Made by a program: the position numbers and the translations under genes. A stretch of DNA of 64,000 bases from Rhodospirillales bacterium (GTDB taxonomy: Bacteria > Pseudomonadota > Alphaproteobacteria > Rhodospirillales > WMHbin7): NCBI GenBank assembly GCA_016214125.1, contig JACRPC010000039.1:1-64000 (forward strand), given 5' to 3'. The notes under the pieces are model-generated. The model was not told the DNA's origin. It saw only the letters and a program-made list of their open reading frames with translations, and did not search any database. Shown one piece after another: positions 9,307 through 20,170 of the stretch; the first letter of the stretch is position 1, and every line of letters begins with the position of its first letter.

Positions 9307-9942
9307 CTAGCCGGTCTTGGCCATGCTGGGACGCGCCTTCATCCGCTCCCACCAGCCCTTGAGCCAGGCGTGCGACTCCAACAGGCCCGGCCCCTCGGGC
9401 GTCAGCAGAAGGTAGTTGAGGATCGGCGCAAACAGGCAATCGGCCAAGGTGACGGAATCGCCCACCAGGAATTGGCCGCCGCCGGCCAGGCGTTCGATCT
9501 CGGCCAGACAAGTCTTGGCGCGCGGGATGGCGGCAGCCACCACCGCCTCGTCGGTCTGGCCGCCGCGCTTGGGCTTGAAGACGCGCTCGACCGCGATCTT
9601 GCCGATCATGGCGTCGTTGGCGTAGCTGTCGACGATACCGATGATCTGGTTCATCCGCGCCTGGGCCTTGGGCTCGGCCGGCACCAGCTTGGGACCGGGC
9701 AGAACCTGATCGATGTAACGGATGATGGCGTCGGTCTCATAGAGCTCGAAGCCGTCATACTCGAAGGCCGGCACCTTGATGAAGGGATGGCGCTTGGCGT
9801 GCATCGCCTTCTTGCCCTCCTTGTCGGTGGCGGGCGTGCTGATGTCGGCCATGTCGTAGTCGCAGCCCTTCTCTTCAAGCGCCAGACGCACGGTGCGGCA
9901 ATAGGTGCTGAAGGCGGGTCCATAGACGATCGGCTTAGCCAT
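9307..9942 (-). CDS. Glutathione S-transferase family protein
   Basis: A 211-residue cytosolic protein with an N-terminal thioredoxin-fold domain (MAKPIVYGPAFSTYCRTVRLALEEKG, HPFIKVPAFEYDGFELYETDAIIRYID) and a C-terminal helical domain (FLVGDSVTLADCLFAPIL). The pattern is typical of bacterial GSTs; the Ser/Cys of FSTYC is the candidate glutathione-activating residue. The ATG at 9942 is preceded by an AAAGGAG ribosome site. An upstream extension in frame has no family similarity. The substrate is unknown. Confidence 0.9.
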   Translation of the reverse strand: MAKPIVYGPAFSTYCRTVRLALEEKGCDYDMADISTPATDKEGKKAMHAKRHPFIKVPAFEYDGFELYETDAIIRYIDQVLPGPKLVPAEPKAQARMNQIIGIVDSYANDAMIGKIAVERVFKPKRGGQTDEAVVAAAIPRAKTCLAEIERLAGGGQFLVGDSVTLADCLFAPILNYLLLTPEGPGLLESHAWLKGWWERMKARPSMAKTG

Positions 9943-9998
9943 GCGGCAATCTCCTTTGCGGGTGGGCCGGGAAACCCTACGCGGCCCCGCCTCGGGTT

Positions 9999-10802
9999 TC
10001 AAGGCTTGAGGGCAAGCGCCAATTCCGGATCGAGCCGGACCTCGAACCAGGCCAGCCCCCAATGGAGATGGGCGCCGGTGGCGCGGCCCGAGGCGCCGAT
10101 GGCGCCGATCGGATCGCCCTTCTTCACTGTCTGGCCCGGCTGGACTCGGATGGCGCTCAGGTGGGCGTAAAGGCTGGACAGGCCAAGACCGTGATCGATC
10201 ATCACCGTTTGGCCCGTAAAAAAGAGGTCAGGTTCAACCAACGAGACCACGCCATCGGCCGCTGCCCAGACCGGCGCGCCCACCGGCCCGGCAATGTCGA
10301 GCCCGACATGCGGGGCGCGCGGCTGGCCGTTGAGAATCCGCTGGCTGCCGAAAATGCCGCTCACCCGGCCCTCGGCCGGCAAGATGAATCCCGAGGCGAA
10401 GCCGGCCAGGGGCGTGGTCTGGGCGCGGGCCGCCGCCAGACGGGCGTTTTCCTCCTTGATGCGCTCCAAAGTCTGCGGATCGGGGGTGACTTTCTTTTCC
10501 GGCAAGCCGTCGATGCGCTGGATATCCCAGCGGCGCGCCGTTACCGCCAAGCGAAAGGTCTCGGGCGGCTGGGCCGGCGATTCCACCCGCAGAACCGCTT
10601 CCGGCCTGGCCTCACGCCCGAAGCCCAGCAGAAAACGGCCATCGGCGGCGACCGGCACCTTTTGGCCGTCGAGAGTCACCTGGGCTCCGGGAAGGCTGTG
10701 GCCGATCACCAACCCGCCCTGGGTGAAGGAGCCGGAAAACATGGTCTCGGCCCAGGCCGGCCCCGCCGCCAGCAGGACAAGAATCAACGCCGCCAATCTC
10801 AC
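9999..10802 (-). CDS. Secreted M23-family (LytM-type) peptidase
   Basis: A 267-residue envelope protein. An N-terminal signal peptide ([18 protein letters not shown], cleaved after AWA) is followed by a beta-rich region (about 20-100) and an M23 peptidase domain. The zinc motifs are intact: [11 protein letters not shown] (HxxxD) and HLHWG. It is expected to cleave or sense peptidoglycan. The GTG start at 10802 overlaps the xseA stop by 4 bases (GTGA), so it is translationally coupled to an exonuclease gene, an odd functional pairing. Confidence 0.92.
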   Translation of the reverse strand: MRLAALILVLLAAGPAWAETMFSGSFTQGGLVIGHSLPGAQVTLDGQKVPVAADGRFLLGFGREARPEAVLRVESPAQPPETFRLAVTARRWDIQRIDGLPEKKVTPDPQTLERIKEENARLAAARAQTTPLAGFASGFILPAEGRVSGIFGSQRILNGQPRAPHVGLDIAGPVGAPVWAAADGVVSLVEPDLFFTGQTVMIDHGLGLSSLYAHLSAIRVQPGQTVKKGDPIGAIGASGRATGAHLHWGLAWFEVRLDPELALALKP

Positions 10803-12196
10803 AAGAGCGATCCTTGCTGGCCCGATCCGCTGGCGGATTTGCGCGGCTTGGTCCCCGCCCCGACCTGGACCGCCACCGAACCATCGTGAAAGCTCACCTG
10901 CCAGCGCGCGCCGGCTTGGGCGTCGGCGGCCTTGGAAACCACATGGCCCGAATCGTCCTGCACCAAGGCGTAGCCGCGCGCCAGCACCGATTGGTGGGAA
11001 AGCATCTCCAGCATCGCCGCGATTCGCTCCAGCCGCGCCTGGCGATCGGCCAACAGGCGGGTGGTGGCGTGGCCAAGCGTCAGGGCCGGGCGTTCCAGGC
11101 ACCGCTCCTTGAGGGCGATCACCTCGCGGGGCGAACGCAGGCCGCCGGCCAACGCCGCCAAGCGACTCCCTCGCTCGCGCAAAAAGCCTTGAGTGGCCTG
11201 GATCAGGCGCTCGCTTCGTTCGTCGAGCTTCTGCGCCGCCTCCTCGACCAGGCGTTCGGGCCTTGGCAGGCCACGCCCCAGCGCGTCGAGATGGCGGGTT
11301 TCCTCGCCGATCCGCCGGCCGATGGCGCCGGTGAGGCGAGCGCCCTTTTCCTGCACCCGGGCTAAAAGATCGTGGCGCACCGGCACCGCCATCTCAGCGG
11401 CGGCGGTGGGCGTGGGCGCCCGAACATCGGCGGCAAAATCGATCAGAGTGGTGTCGGTCTCGTGGCCGACCGCCGAAATCAGCGGAATGGCCGAACGCGC
11501 CGCGGCGCGGACCACAATCTCCTCATTGAAGGCCCAAAGATCCTCGATCGAGCCGCCACCGCGTGCCACGATCAGCAGATCCGGGCGCGGCACCGGCCCG
11601 CCGGATGCCAGGGCGTTGAAACCGTCGATCGCCCGGGCGATCTGCTCGGCGGCGCCCTCACCCTGCACCGCCACTCCCCAGACCAGAACATGGCGGGGAA
11701 AACGGTCGGCCAAGCGGTGCAGGATGTCGCGGATCACCGCCCCGGTGGGCGAGGTAACGATGCCGATCACCCGGGGCAGGAAGGGCAATGCCTTCTTGCG
11801 CACCCCATCGAACAGGCCCTCGGCGGCCAATTTCTTCTTGCGCTCCTCAAGCAGCTTCAGGAGCGCGCCCTGCCCGGCCAACTCCATCGCCTCGACAACA
11901 AGCTGGTATTTCGAGCGCCCGGCATAGGTGGTGAGGCGGCCGGTGCAGACCATCTCCAGCCCATCCTCGGGCTTGGCGGCCAGGCGGGCTGCGGTACCCT
12001 TCCAGCAGACGGCGTCGAGAACCGAATCGGCGTCCTTGAGGGCAAAATAGAGATGGCCCGAACCGTGGCGCTTGAAGCCCGAGATTTCGCCCCGCACGCG
12101 CACCAGCGCATAGGCCTCTTCGACCGTGCGTTTGAGGGCGAGCGAGATTTCGCTCACCGTGAATTCGGGCAGGTTGGGGCGGGACTGTTCGCTCAT
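10799..12196 (-). CDS. xseA: Exodeoxyribonuclease VII large subunit
   Basis: A 465-residue protein with an N-terminal OB-fold ([29 protein letters not shown] is the conserved opening; [15 protein letters not shown] follows), the catalytic core ([64 protein letters not shown] in pieces) and a C-terminal coiled-coil region. It degrades single-stranded DNA together with XseB, which is not in this window. The ATG at 12196 is family-typical; an upstream extension is not. Divergent from purD with about 52 bases between. Confidence 0.97.
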   Translation of the reverse strand: MSEQSRPNLPEFTVSEISLALKRTVEEAYALVRVRGEISGFKRHGSGHLYFALKDADSVLDAVCWKGTAARLAAKPEDGLEMVCTGRLTTYAGRSKYQLVVEAMELAGQGALLKLLEERKKKLAAEGLFDGVRKKALPFLPRVIGIVTSPTGAVIRDILHRLADRFPRHVLVWGVAVQGEGAAEQIARAIDGFNALASGGPVPRPDLLIVARGGGSIEDLWAFNEEIVVRAAARSAIPLISAVGHETDTTLIDFAADVRAPTPTAAAEMAVPVRHDLLARVQEKGARLTGAIGRRIGEETRHLDALGRGLPRPERLVEEAAQKLDERSERLIQATQGFLRERGSRLAALAGGLRSPREVIALKERCLERPALTLGHATTRLLADRQARLERIAAMLEMLSHQSVLARGYALVQDDSGHVVSKAADAQAGARWQVSFHDGSVAVQVGAGTKPRKSASGSGQQGSLL

Positions 12197-12248
12197 GCGG
12201 CCCCTATGATACAAGAGCCGGGGCGGGAACAACCAGGGAAAGTGAATC

Positions 12249-13547
12249 ATGCGGGTGCTGGTGGTGGGATCGGGCGGGCGCGAACACAGCCTGTGCTGGA
12301 AGCTCAAGCAATCGCCCTTGCTGACCAAACTCTATTGCGCGCCCGGCAACGCCGGCATCGCCGCCGAGGCGGAACGGGTGCCGATCGGCGTCGAGGACAT
12401 CGCCGCCCTGGTCGAATTCGCCAAAGCCCAGGCGATCGATCTGGTGGTGGTGGGACCCGAGGCACCTCTGACGATGGGATTGGCGGATCGGCTGCGCGAG
12501 GCCGGCGTCAAAGCCTTCGGCCCCTCGGCGGCGGCCGCCGTGCTGGAGGGCTCGAAGGGTTTCATGAAGGACCTGGCGGCGCAGATGGGCATTCCCACCG
12601 CCTGGTACCGGCGCTTTTCCAGCGCCAAGGCGGCATTGGCCTTCGTGCGCGACCAAGGCGCGCCGATGGTCGTAAAGGCCGATGGGCTAGCGGCCGGCAA
12701 GGGCGTGGTAATCGCCCATACCGTCGATGAGGCTTTGGCCGCCATCGAGGCGATGATGGTGAAGCGCGAGTTCGGCACCGCCGGCGCCGAGATCGTCATC
12801 GAAGAATTCCTGTCCGGCGAGGAGGCAAGCTTCTTCGCCCTGGTCGACGGCACCACCGCCCTTCCCCTGGTCGCCGCCCAGGATCACAAGGCGGTGGGCG
12901 ATGGCGACACCGGTCCCAACACCGGCGGCATGGGCGCCTATTCGCCGGCGCCCATCGTCACCCCGGCGATGGAATCGCAGATCATGCGCCGGATCATCCT
13001 GCCGGCGGTGCGCGGCATGGCCGAGGCCGGCCGCCCCTTCACCGGGGTGCTGTTCGCCGGCCTGATGATCGACAAGAACGGTCCCAAGCTTCTCGAATTC
13101 AACGTCCGCTTCGGCGATCCCGAATGCCAAGTGCTGATGGCCCGTTTGGACAGCGACCTTCTGCCGATCCTCGCGGCCGCCGCCGAAGGCCGCCTGGATT
13201 CCGTCGCCGTCACCTGGAGGCCCGACGCCGCCCTGGTGGTGGTGATGGCCGCCAGGGGCTATCCCGGTCCCTACGCCAAGGGTAGCGAAATCCGCGGCCT
13301 AGACAAGGCGGCGGCGGTGAAGGGCGTCACGGTCTTCCATGCCGGCACCGAGGCCACGAACGGCACCCTCACCGCCCAGGGCGGGCGGGTGCTGGGGATC
13401 ACCGCCCGCGCTCCCACGGTCGCCCGGGCGCAGGCCTTGGCCTATCAGGCGGTGGACGCGATCGATTGGCCCGACGGGTTCTGCCGGCGCGACATCGGTT
13501 GGCGCGCCCTCGGCGACAGCCCTAAGCCCGGACGCGGGGCCGAATGA
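12249..13547 (+). CDS. purD: Phosphoribosylamine-glycine ligase
   Basis: A 432-residue ATP-grasp enzyme for the second step of purine synthesis, joining glycine to phosphoribosylamine. It begins [19 protein letters not shown] and carries [41 protein letters not shown] and [13 protein letters not shown]. Length is normal. The start follows an AGGGAAAG ribosome site. Its last 26 bases overlap the convergent GGDEF-EAL gene. Confidence 0.98.
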   Translation: MRVLVVGSGGREHSLCWKLKQSPLLTKLYCAPGNAGIAAEAERVPIGVEDIAALVEFAKAQAIDLVVVGPEAPLTMGLADRLREAGVKAFGPSAAAAVLEGSKGFMKDLAAQMGIPTAWYRRFSSAKAALAFVRDQGAPMVVKADGLAAGKGVVIAHTVDEALAAIEAMMVKREFGTAGAEIVIEEFLSGEEASFFALVDGTTALPLVAAQDHKAVGDGDTGPNTGGMGAYSPAPIVTPAMESQIMRRIILPAVRGMAEAGRPFTGVLFAGLMIDKNGPKLLEFNVRFGDPECQVLMARLDSDLLPILAAAAEGRLDSVAVTWRPDAALVVVMAARGYPGPYAKGSEIRGLDKAAAVKGVTVFHAGTEATNGTLTAQGGRVLGITARAPTVARAQALAYQAVDAIDWPDGFCRRDIGWRALGDSPKPGRGAE

Positions 13548-16500
13548 AGGTGTCGTGAAAGACCTCGGCCGACAGCGGCCGGGAGAAGAAATAGCCCTGG
13601 AGGAAATCGCAACCTTCGGCGACCAGGAAGCGGCGCTGGCCCTCGGCTTCGATTCCTTCCGCCACGACCTCGAGCCCCAGACCGTGCGCCATGGCGATGA
13701 TCGCCCGGGTGAGCGTGGCGGCGCTGGCATCGTCCTCGATGCCGGCGACGAACGAGCGGTCGATCTTCAGGGTGTCGAGCGGGAAGCGGCTTAGATAGCT
13801 GAACGAGGAATAGCCGGTGCCGAAATCGTCGATCGACAAGCGTACGCCCAGAGCGCGCAGCGCGTCGAGCGTGCGCCGGCTGTCCTGGCTGTCGTCCATG
13901 ATCAGCCGTTCGGTGATCTCCAGTTCGAGCTGCTCGGGCGCCAGAGCGTAGCGATCGAGAATGGCCTGCACCTCGTCGACCAGACCCAGGCCGCGGAACT
14001 GGTTGGCGGCGACGTTGATGGCGATGACGAGCGGACGGCCCAGGGTCTTGCTCCAGCCGCCGATCGTTCTGGCCGCCGTATCGAGCACCCAGGCGCCGAT
14101 CGACAGGATCAGGTTGGTTTCCTCGGCGATGGCGATGAAATGGTCGGGCGGCACCGCCCCCAGGTCCGAACTCGACCAGCGGATCAGGGCCTCGGCGCCG
14201 ATCAATTCGCCGGTGCGGGCTTCGATCAGAGGCTGGTAGTGAAGGGTGAATTCCTCGCGCTCAAGCGCGTGGCGCAGGGCGTTCTCGACTTCGACGCGGC
14301 GGATGGTCGATTGCAGCAGATCGGGCGTGAACAGGTGCCATTTGCTGCGCCCGCCGGCCTTGGCGAAATACATGGCGGCATCGGCGTTCTGCAACAGGAG
14401 ATGGGGATCGGTGCCGTGTTCGGGCGCCAAGGTGATGCCGACGCTGGCGGTAAGGTAGATTTCGCGGTTGGCGTGGAAAAAGGGCTCGGTAAAACTGTTG
14501 ACGATGCGGGTGGCGACCCGCTCGACCTCGTCGATCTCGCGCACGCCGGGCAGGATCAGCAGAAATTCGTCGCCGCCCAGCCGGGCCAGGGTTTCGGCCG
14601 TCGAAATCGACATCGACAGGCGCGAGGCCGCCTGGCGCAGCACCATGTCGCCCACGGCATGACCCAACGTGTCGTTGACGTTCTTGAAGCGGTCGAGGTC
14701 GATGAACAGCACCGCCACCCGGCCACCTTTGCCGGCCACCTCCTTTAGGGCTTTGTCGAGCCGATCGAGCGCCAAGCGGCGATTGGGCAGATCGGTCAAA
14801 TGGTCGTATTGGGCCTGATAGACCAGGCGCTCCTGGTATTTCTTGAAGAGCGTGATGTCTTCCTTCACGGCAACGTAATTGGTCACCCGCCCATCGGGGC
14901 CGCGCACCGGGCTCACCACCACCGATTCCCAGAAGAGCGTGCCGTCCTTCTTGCGGTTGAGAAGCTCGCCTTGCCATTCCTGGCCTTGGCGGATGGTTTC
15001 CCACAGGTCTTGATAGACCTCGATCGGCATCTTGCCCGACTTCAATAAGCGGGGCGATTGGCCGAGCACTTCGTTTTCCGCATAGCCGGAAAGGGTCAGG
15101 AATTTGGGATTGACGTATTCGATGCGACCTTGGGGATCGGTGATCATCACCGAGACCGGACTTTGCTCGACGGCGCGGAACAGCTTGCGCCGCGAATCCT
15201 CGACCCGCTCGCGCTCGTATTCGGCCTCGATCCAGCGACCGATCATGAACAGAAGTTGCCGCCACTCCTCGGACAGTTCCACCGGCCGGTCATGCACGGC
15301 AAACATGTGACCGATCAGGTGGCCGTCATGATCGAAGAAGGGCACGCCGACATAGGCTTCGGCGCCCATGTCAACCAACGCCTTGTCCTCGGGAAATTGC
15401 TGGGCGACGCCATGGTCGTGAAAGCAGAAGCGGCGGTCCTGGAACACCGCCTCGCAAGGCGTTCCGGGCAGGCGGTAGCCGAAGGGGACCCGGAATCCGC
15501 CATCGTGCCAAACCGCCAGCACCCGGACGGTGATGCCGTCCTCGGCCAGCAGACCGATGCCCGCCATGCGGAAATCGAGGCCGACGGCGATCGCCTGCGC
15601 CGCCTTCTCGGCAAAGCTCAAACCCCTTGTCTCGGGGCTGATGAGCACGTCCATCGCCTCGGCGCGGCGCTTGAATTCGGTGATGTCGAAATAGGTGGAA
15701 ACGGTGCCGCCGGCCTGGGTTCGCCGCTCGGCCACCCGCAGCACCGGCCCGCTTGCCATTTCGATGTCCATCGTCCCTTCCGCCCGACGGTGATAGGCCA
15801 GACGGCGGGCGAGGAACGCGTCGATTTCGGCCGCGCTGCCGGAGTAATGCCCTTCTTGGGCGATCCCGCGCAGGAACTGTTCGAAATCGGTACCAGGCTG
15901 GAGAAAGGTTTGCGTGTTCGCCGTGGTGCCGATCAGGGTGGCGTATTTCGAATTGCCGTAAACATAGCGATCCGCCCCGTCCCACACCGCCACCGGCTGC
16001 ACCAAGGCTTCGATGGCGTCGGTCAGCAGCTCGCGGCTCTTGGCCTCGGCCTCGGCCTTTTCCACCGCCAGACGTTCCATGGCGACGACATGATCCTTGA
16101 AGACCTGGAGCATGTCGGCCATCTCGCCGATTTCGTCGTTGCGCTTCTTGAGCGCCAAGCGAAAGCCGATGTCGCCCTGGGCGACGTGGCGCAGCGCCTC
16201 GGTGATGGCGACGATCGGGCGAATCAGATGGCTGGCCGCCCAAAAGCCGGCCAGACTGACGAGCAGGGTGATGCCAAGACCGAACAGAGCGATCTTGTTG
16301 CGCAGAAGGGTGATCGGCCGATAGGCAACATCGGATTCGGCAACGGCATGGAGCTGCCAGCGCGGATCGGCCAGACGCCCCTGCTCCCAAGAAGCCGTGG
16401 TGCCGTGCAGGAAGGCGCGTCCGCCCAGTTCAAAGGGATGGGGGCTGCCCCGGGCGTGGGTTTCGACGAAATCGTGGCCGGGATGGCGGGGTTCGAAGAA

Positions 16501-17154
16501 GGCCTCGCCGTAAAGCGGCGCCCGGGTCGCGGCGTCGACCAACACCAATCCCATCTTCTCGCTTTGCAGCTCGCCCAGAATCGTCGCCTGCGAAAGCTGG
16601 TCGCGGAAATTCTGCCATTCGATCAGGCCGACCAGAACGCCGATGATCACATCGGGATCATAGGCGGCGCGGATCGGCTGCGCCAAGGTGATGCCCCGCC
16701 GGCCGATCTGGGGATGGTCCTCGACCCGTCCCTGATAGGACCGACCCGCCATCGGGTCGGTGAATATCGGTTGATCGGCAAACGCGGTGCCACGGGCAAT
16801 CTTGGCGGTGGTGGTTGCCACCACCTGGCCCTTCTCATTGAGGACGTAGAGATCGGAAAAATGGGTAAAGTGGGTGATGAGTTTCTGGATTTCGGCCTGG
16901 ATGGCGCGGTCATGGTCGTCAATCAGCACGTCTTGCATGCTGAACAGCGTCGCCCAGGAGGTAAAATCGAGCGCCGCCTCGCCCAGGCGGGTCATCAGAT
17001 TGTTCATCGCCTCGGCGGAATGGGCCTCAAGCTGATCGCTTACCACTGTCTGCAGGGTCTGCTTAATCAACTGGAACGACAGCAGAAGCACCAGAACAAT
17101 GGCCGCCAGGGCGGCCGCCAGATGCGACAGAACCGATTTGGTCTTAATGTTCAT
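13522..17154 (-). CDS. Membrane-bound sensory GGDEF-EAL protein (Cache-HAMP-PAS-GAF-PAS)
   Basis: A 1210-residue cyclic-di-GMP signalling protein. Order by rough position: helix at 13-33, large periplasmic Cache-like sensor to about 285, second helix ([19 protein letters not shown]), HAMP to about 365, PAS, GAF-like domain, PAS, GGDEF and EAL. The cyclase motif is intact ([13 protein letters not shown]), as is the EAL motif (GAEALIRW) with [18 protein letters not shown] and KIDRSFV. Either synthesis or breakdown of c-di-GMP is possible. It stands alone on the minus strand, divergent from the S41 protease gene. Confidence 0.93.
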   Translation of the reverse strand: MNIKTKSVLSHLAAALAAIVLVLLLSFQLIKQTLQTVVSDQLEAHSAEAMNNLMTRLGEAALDFTSWATLFSMQDVLIDDHDRAIQAEIQKLITHFTHFSDLYVLNEKGQVVATTTAKIARGTAFADQPIFTDPMAGRSYQGRVEDHPQIGRRGITLAQPIRAAYDPDVIIGVLVGLIEWQNFRDQLSQATILGELQSEKMGLVLVDAATRAPLYGEAFFEPRHPGHDFVETHARGSPHPFELGGRAFLHGTTASWEQGRLADPRWQLHAVAESDVAYRPITLLRNKIALFGLGITLLVSLAGFWAASHLIRPIVAITEALRHVAQGDIGFRLALKKRNDEIGEMADMLQVFKDHVVAMERLAVEKAEAEAKSRELLTDAIEALVQPVAVWDGADRYVYGNSKYATLIGTTANTQTFLQPGTDFEQFLRGIAQEGHYSGSAAEIDAFLARRLAYHRRAEGTMDIEMASGPVLRVAERRTQAGGTVSTYFDITEFKRRAEAMDVLISPETRGLSFAEKAAQAIAVGLDFRMAGIGLLAEDGITVRVLAVWHDGGFRVPFGYRLPGTPCEAVFQDRRFCFHDHGVAQQFPEDKALVDMGAEAYVGVPFFDHDGHLIGHMFAVHDRPVELSEEWRQLLFMIGRWIEAEYERERVEDSRRKLFRAVEQSPVSVMITDPQGRIEYVNPKFLTLSGYAENEVLGQSPRLLKSGKMPIEVYQDLWETIRQGQEWQGELLNRKKDGTLFWESVVVSPVRGPDGRVTNYVAVKEDITLFKKYQERLVYQAQYDHLTDLPNRRLALDRLDKALKEVAGKGGRVAVLFIDLDRFKNVNDTLGHAVGDMVLRQAASRLSMSISTAETLARLGGDEFLLILPGVREIDEVERVATRIVNSFTEPFFHANREIYLTASVGITLAPEHGTDPHLLLQNADAAMYFAKAGGRSKWHLFTPDLLQSTIRRVEVENALRHALEREEFTLHYQPLIEARTGELIGAEALIRWSSSDLGAVPPDHFIAIAEETNLILSIGAWVLDTAARTIGGWSKTLGRPLVIAINVAANQFRGLGLVDEVQAILDRYALAPEQLELEITERLIMDDSQDSRRTLDALRALGVRLSIDDFGTGYSSFSYLSRFPLDTLKIDRSFVAGIEDDASAATLTRAIIAMAHGLGLEVVAEGIEAEGQRRFLVAEGCDFLQGYFFSRPLSAEVFHDTFIRPRVRA

Positions 17155-17335
17155 GGTCGGCTTCGCGTATCGGGTTCTCGTGTCTCCTTCGTGCCGTCAA
17201 CCCGCAGGATTTATCGATGGTCTTTTGGGGGCTTGTATCAGGTGGCAACCCGGCCGACAAGACCGGAAACCGTCATAGCCTCCTTCCTTATCACCCCTGT
17301 ACCTTCGCCCGGGACGGCCCGATAATGCGGACACG

Positions 17336-18898
17336 ATGGCAAAGACGCAGGGAACCGTATGGCGGCGATGGGGCGCGATGGTAGCGCTCTTCATCCTGCT
17401 CGGCTGTGCCGAGGATCGGCCGGAGGCGCCGCTCAACGGCGATTCCACTTTTCCCGCCCTCGAGGCGGAAGCGGTGTTCGCCGCCGGCTTTTCGGCGATC
17501 GGCGAGCGCTACATCGACGAGGTGGCGCTGGCGCCGATCGCGCTTGAGGGCGTGGGTGGCCTGGCCTCCATCGATCCCGAGCTGGCGCTCACCGCCGCCG
17601 ACGGCTTGGTCCGCATGACCTTTGGCGAGGTCCGAACCGAAGAGATTCGCCGCCCCGCCGAGACCGATGCCCGCGGCTGGGCCAGATTGGCGGTCCGCGC
17701 GATTCTGGCGGCGCGCGAGGTTTCGGAGGCGGTGCGCGCCGCCTCGCCGGAAAAGCTGTACGAGGCGGTGTTCGACGCCGCCTTGGCCCGGCTCGACGTC
17801 TTTTCCCGCTACGCCGGCGCCGAAGAAACCCGGCGCCTGCGTACCCAGCGCGACGGCCAGGGCGAGATCGGCATTCATTTCCGCAAGATGAGCGGCGGCG
17901 CGGAGATCACCTTGGTGGTTCTGGAATCGCCGGCAGCGCGGGCGGGGCTGCGCGCCAACGACCTCATCCGGCGCATCGACGGCATCGAAATCGACCCCTT
18001 GGACGAGGCGGACATCGCCCGCCGGCTGGCGGGCGCGGTCGGCAGCACCGTCCGCCTCGATCTCTTGCGCGACCAGGACGGGCGCGAAGAGAGCCTGGCG
18101 CTTGAACGCGCCCTGGTCGTGCCACCCACCGTGGTCGCGGAGCGGCGCGAGGACCTGCTGTTGCTTCGGGTGTCCGGCTTCAACCAGGGCACCGCCGCCC
18201 TGGCGGCCGACAAGCTGGCCCAGGCGCGCAAGACCGCCCCGCGCGGCGTGATCCTTGATCTGCGCGGCAATCCGGGCGGGCGCTTGGACCAAGCGGTGGC
18301 GCTGGCCGACCTGTTCCTCACCCAGGGCCGCATCGTCGCCACCCGCGGCCGCCATCCCCAGGCCAGCCAGAATCACGACGCCACCGAGGACGACGCGGCG
18401 CCCGGCCTGCCCTTAGCGGTGCTGATCGACGGCCGCTCGGCCTCGGCGGCCGAAATCGTCGCCGCCGCGCTTCAAGATCGCGGCCGCGCTGTTCTGGTGG
18501 GCACCAACAGCTATGGCAAAGGCCTGGTGCAGACCATCGTCGATCTGCCCAACGGCGCCGAGATCACGCTCACCTGGTCGCGCTATCACGCGCCCTCGGG
18601 TTACACCCTGCATGGGTTGGGGGTGTTGCCCACCATCTGCACCAGCGCCCAGGCCGGCAATCGGGGCGGCCTTGCCCCCCTGCTGGCCGGCGACGGGGCG
18701 GCGGCACGGGTGCTGGCGCTTTGGCGGACCATGGGCGCCAACGCCACGCCACAACGGCTTCGCCCCCTGCGCGAGGCCTGCCCGGGCGAGGAGCGGGCGG
18801 GCGCCTTCGACGAAGAGATCGCCAAGCGCCTGATCTTGGAGCCCGGCCTGTACGCCAAGGCCCTAACCTTGACCGGATCGACCTCAATCCGGCCTTGA
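17336..18898 (+). CDS. S41-family C-terminal processing protease, lipoprotein
   Basis: A 520-residue peptidase. The N-terminus has a hydrophobic stretch and lipobox (LFILLGC, Cys about residue 24), so it is probably an envelope lipoprotein. A PDZ domain (about 175-260, GEIGIHFRK to LDLLRDQDG) precedes the S41 core. The Ser-Lys dyad is visible in DGRSASAAEIVAAAL and GTNSYGKGLVQT. Related to CtpA/Prc, which trim envelope or photosystem proteins; the substrate is unknown. It is followed at once by rpmG, whose promoter overlaps this stop codon. Confidence 0.92.
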   Translation: MAKTQGTVWRRWGAMVALFILLGCAEDRPEAPLNGDSTFPALEAEAVFAAGFSAIGERYIDEVALAPIALEGVGGLASIDPELALTAADGLVRMTFGEVRTEEIRRPAETDARGWARLAVRAILAAREVSEAVRAASPEKLYEAVFDAALARLDVFSRYAGAEETRRLRTQRDGQGEIGIHFRKMSGGAEITLVVLESPAARAGLRANDLIRRIDGIEIDPLDEADIARRLAGAVGSTVRLDLLRDQDGREESLALERALVVPPTVVAERREDLLLLRVSGFNQGTAALAADKLAQARKTAPRGVILDLRGNPGGRLDQAVALADLFLTQGRIVATRGRHPQASQNHDATEDDAAPGLPLAVLIDGRSASAAEIVAAALQDRGRAVLVGTNSYGKGLVQTIVDLPNGAEITLTWSRYHAPSGYTLHGLGVLPTICTSAQAGNRGGLAPLLAGDGAAARVLALWRTMGANATPQRLRPLREACPGEERAGAFDEEIAKRLILEPGLYAKALTLTGSTSIRP

Positions 18899-18922
18899 CA
18901 GGGCTGCGTTTCGCGCTATGTT
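18895..18922 (+). promoter_or_regulatory. Probable sigma70 promoter of rpmG
   Basis: TTGACA at 18895-18900, 16-base spacer, TATGTT at 18917-18922. The -35 box overlaps the stop codon of the S41 gene. It lies about 43 bases before the rpmG ATG. Confidence 0.65.
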
Positions 18923-18964
18923 CGCGGCCCGGGATCGACCCCGAGCCTTTCGTGGAGACTTTCG

Positions 18965-19132
18965 ATGGCCAAGCCCGCCACCGTTCTCATCAAGCTGGTC
19001 AGCACCGCTGACACCGGCTATTTCTACGTCGCCAAGAAGAATCCGCGCACGACGACCGAAAAGCTCGAACTCAAGAAGTACGATCCGGTGGTGCGCAAGC
19101 ACGTGCCCTTCAAGGAAGCCAAGATCAAGTAG
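18965..19132 (+). CDS. rpmG: 50S ribosomal protein L33
   Basis: A 55-residue protein beginning [20 protein letters not shown] and containing the family stretch [21 protein letters not shown], ending VPFKEAKIK. This matches alphaproteobacterial L33 in length. It lacks the CxxC zinc pairs, so it is the zinc-independent form. The ATG follows GGAGACTTTCG. It stands alone between its own promoter and a terminator hairpin. Confidence 0.96.
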   Translation: MAKPATVLIKLVSTADTGYFYVAKKNPRTTTEKLELKKYDPVVRKHVPFKEAKIK

Positions 19133-19158
19133 AGCGGCCCGCATCCCGGCCCTTTTCA

Positions 19159-19182
19159 CGCCCGCCGGCCGCCCGGCGGGCG
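19159..19182 (+). terminator. Terminator-like hairpin after rpmG
   Basis: A perfect 10-bp GC-rich stem (CGCCCGCCGG at 19159-19168, CCGGCGGGCG at 19173-19182) with a 4-base loop, followed by a short T-containing tail (TTGTCGCTTTT). It lies 26 bases after the rpmG stop. Confidence 0.65.
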
Positions 19183-19218
19183 TTGTCGCTTTTGGGCGGG
19201 CGTGTATACTCGGCCCCC

Positions 19219-19986
19219 ATGAAATTCCGAACGCTCGCCTTCGTCGCCGCCGAAAACGAAACCGCGCAAGCGGCGCGCCGGCGTCTGTGCGCGCTCTACC
19301 CGAACGTCGCGCCGGACGGCGCCGATGTCGTGGTGGCGCTGGGCGGCGACGGCTTCATGCTGGAAACCTTGCACCGTGCCCTGCCGCGCGCCACGCCCAT
19401 CTACGGCATGAATTGCGGCAGCGTCGGCTTTCTCATGAACGGCTACGACGAAACCCGCCTTCCCGAGCGCCTGGAAGCGGCCCAACAGGTCACGCTCCAT
19501 CCGCTGCGCATGACCGCCCGCAGCCTCGACGGGCGCGTCCAAGAGGCGGTCGCCATCAACGAGGTCTCGTTGCTGCGCGAGACCCGCCAGGCGGCGAAGA
19601 TCCGCATTCTGGTCGACGGGGTGGTGCGGCTGGCCGAACTGATCTGCGACGGCATTCTGGTCGCCACCCCGGCCGGCAGCACCGCCTACAACCTCTCGGC
19701 TCACGGCCCAATTCTGCCGATGGGCGCCGCCCTGCTGGCCCTGACGCCGATCAGCGCCTTTCGCCCGAGGCGCTGGCGGGGCGCCCTCTTGCCCCACGAC
19801 GCAACGGTCGATTTCGAGATTCTGGAAGAATCCAAACGCCCGGTCAGCGCGGTCGCCGATTTCACCGAAGTGCGCGACGTCGCCAAGGTCACGGTGCGCG
19901 AGGACCGCTCGCTCAATCTGTGCCTGCTCTTCGATCCCGAACACGATCTGGAAGAGCGGATTCTCGCCGAGCAGTTCACGTCTTAA
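19219..19986 (+). CDS. nadK: NAD kinase
   Basis: A 255-residue enzyme that phosphorylates NAD to NADP. It shows the [12 protein letters not shown] motif, [13 protein letters not shown], the [11 protein letters not shown] region and [21 protein letters not shown]. The start at the ATG 19219 is chosen because upstream in-frame residues have no family match and include the rpmG terminator. Its stop lies inside a tandem 10-base repeat. Confidence 0.96.
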   Translation: MKFRTLAFVAAENETAQAARRRLCALYPNVAPDGADVVVALGGDGFMLETLHRALPRATPIYGMNCGSVGFLMNGYDETRLPERLEAAQQVTLHPLRMTARSLDGRVQEAVAINEVSLLRETRQAAKIRILVDGVVRLAELICDGILVATPAGSTAYNLSAHGPILPMGAALLALTPISAFRPRRWRGALLPHDATVDFEILEESKRPVSAVADFTEVRDVAKVTVREDRSLNLCLLFDPEHDLEERILAEQFTS

Positions 19987-20003
19987 GGCGATTTAAGGCG
20001 ATT
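19984..20003. repeat. Tandem 10-base duplication over the nadK stop
   Basis: TAAGGCGATT occurs twice in direct tandem, at 19984-19993 and 19994-20003. The first copy supplies the nadK stop codon. Probably a replication-slippage product. Confidence 0.8.
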
Positions 20004-20100
20004 ATCCAGAATTTCTTGGTGGAATCTCAAAGCTCTGCGCCTATAGGTTGCGAGACAACCGAAGAGGCGCTAGTCTGCTCCTCAAGGCAAATAAGCAAAA

Positions 20101-20106
20101 TATAAT
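20101..20106 (+). promoter_or_regulatory. Possible -10 box for the GGDEF-EAL gene
   Basis: A perfect TATAAT in an AT-rich stretch 64 bases before the ATG at 20171. I found no convincing -35 box at 16-18 bases. A small hairpin (GGTTG, 5-base loop, CAACC at 20046-20060) lies upstream. Confidence 0.3.
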
Positions 20107-20170
20107 ATGCGGCAACCCTCTAAGGCCGGTGTCGTCGCGGGCTAGGTATGTCGTCGTTTCGAGGAAACGC

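Noticed and set aside
11372-12248. Long plus-strand frame overlapping xseA and the start of purD
   Set aside because: Antisense to xseA in its first part and in the wrong frame for purD; no family similarity.
15058-17325. Long plus-strand open frame (755 codons) opposite the GGDEF-EAL gene
   Set aside because: Composition is antisense-like (His/Gln/Gly-rich) and the minus strand encodes intact Cache, HAMP, PAS, GAF and GGDEF motifs.
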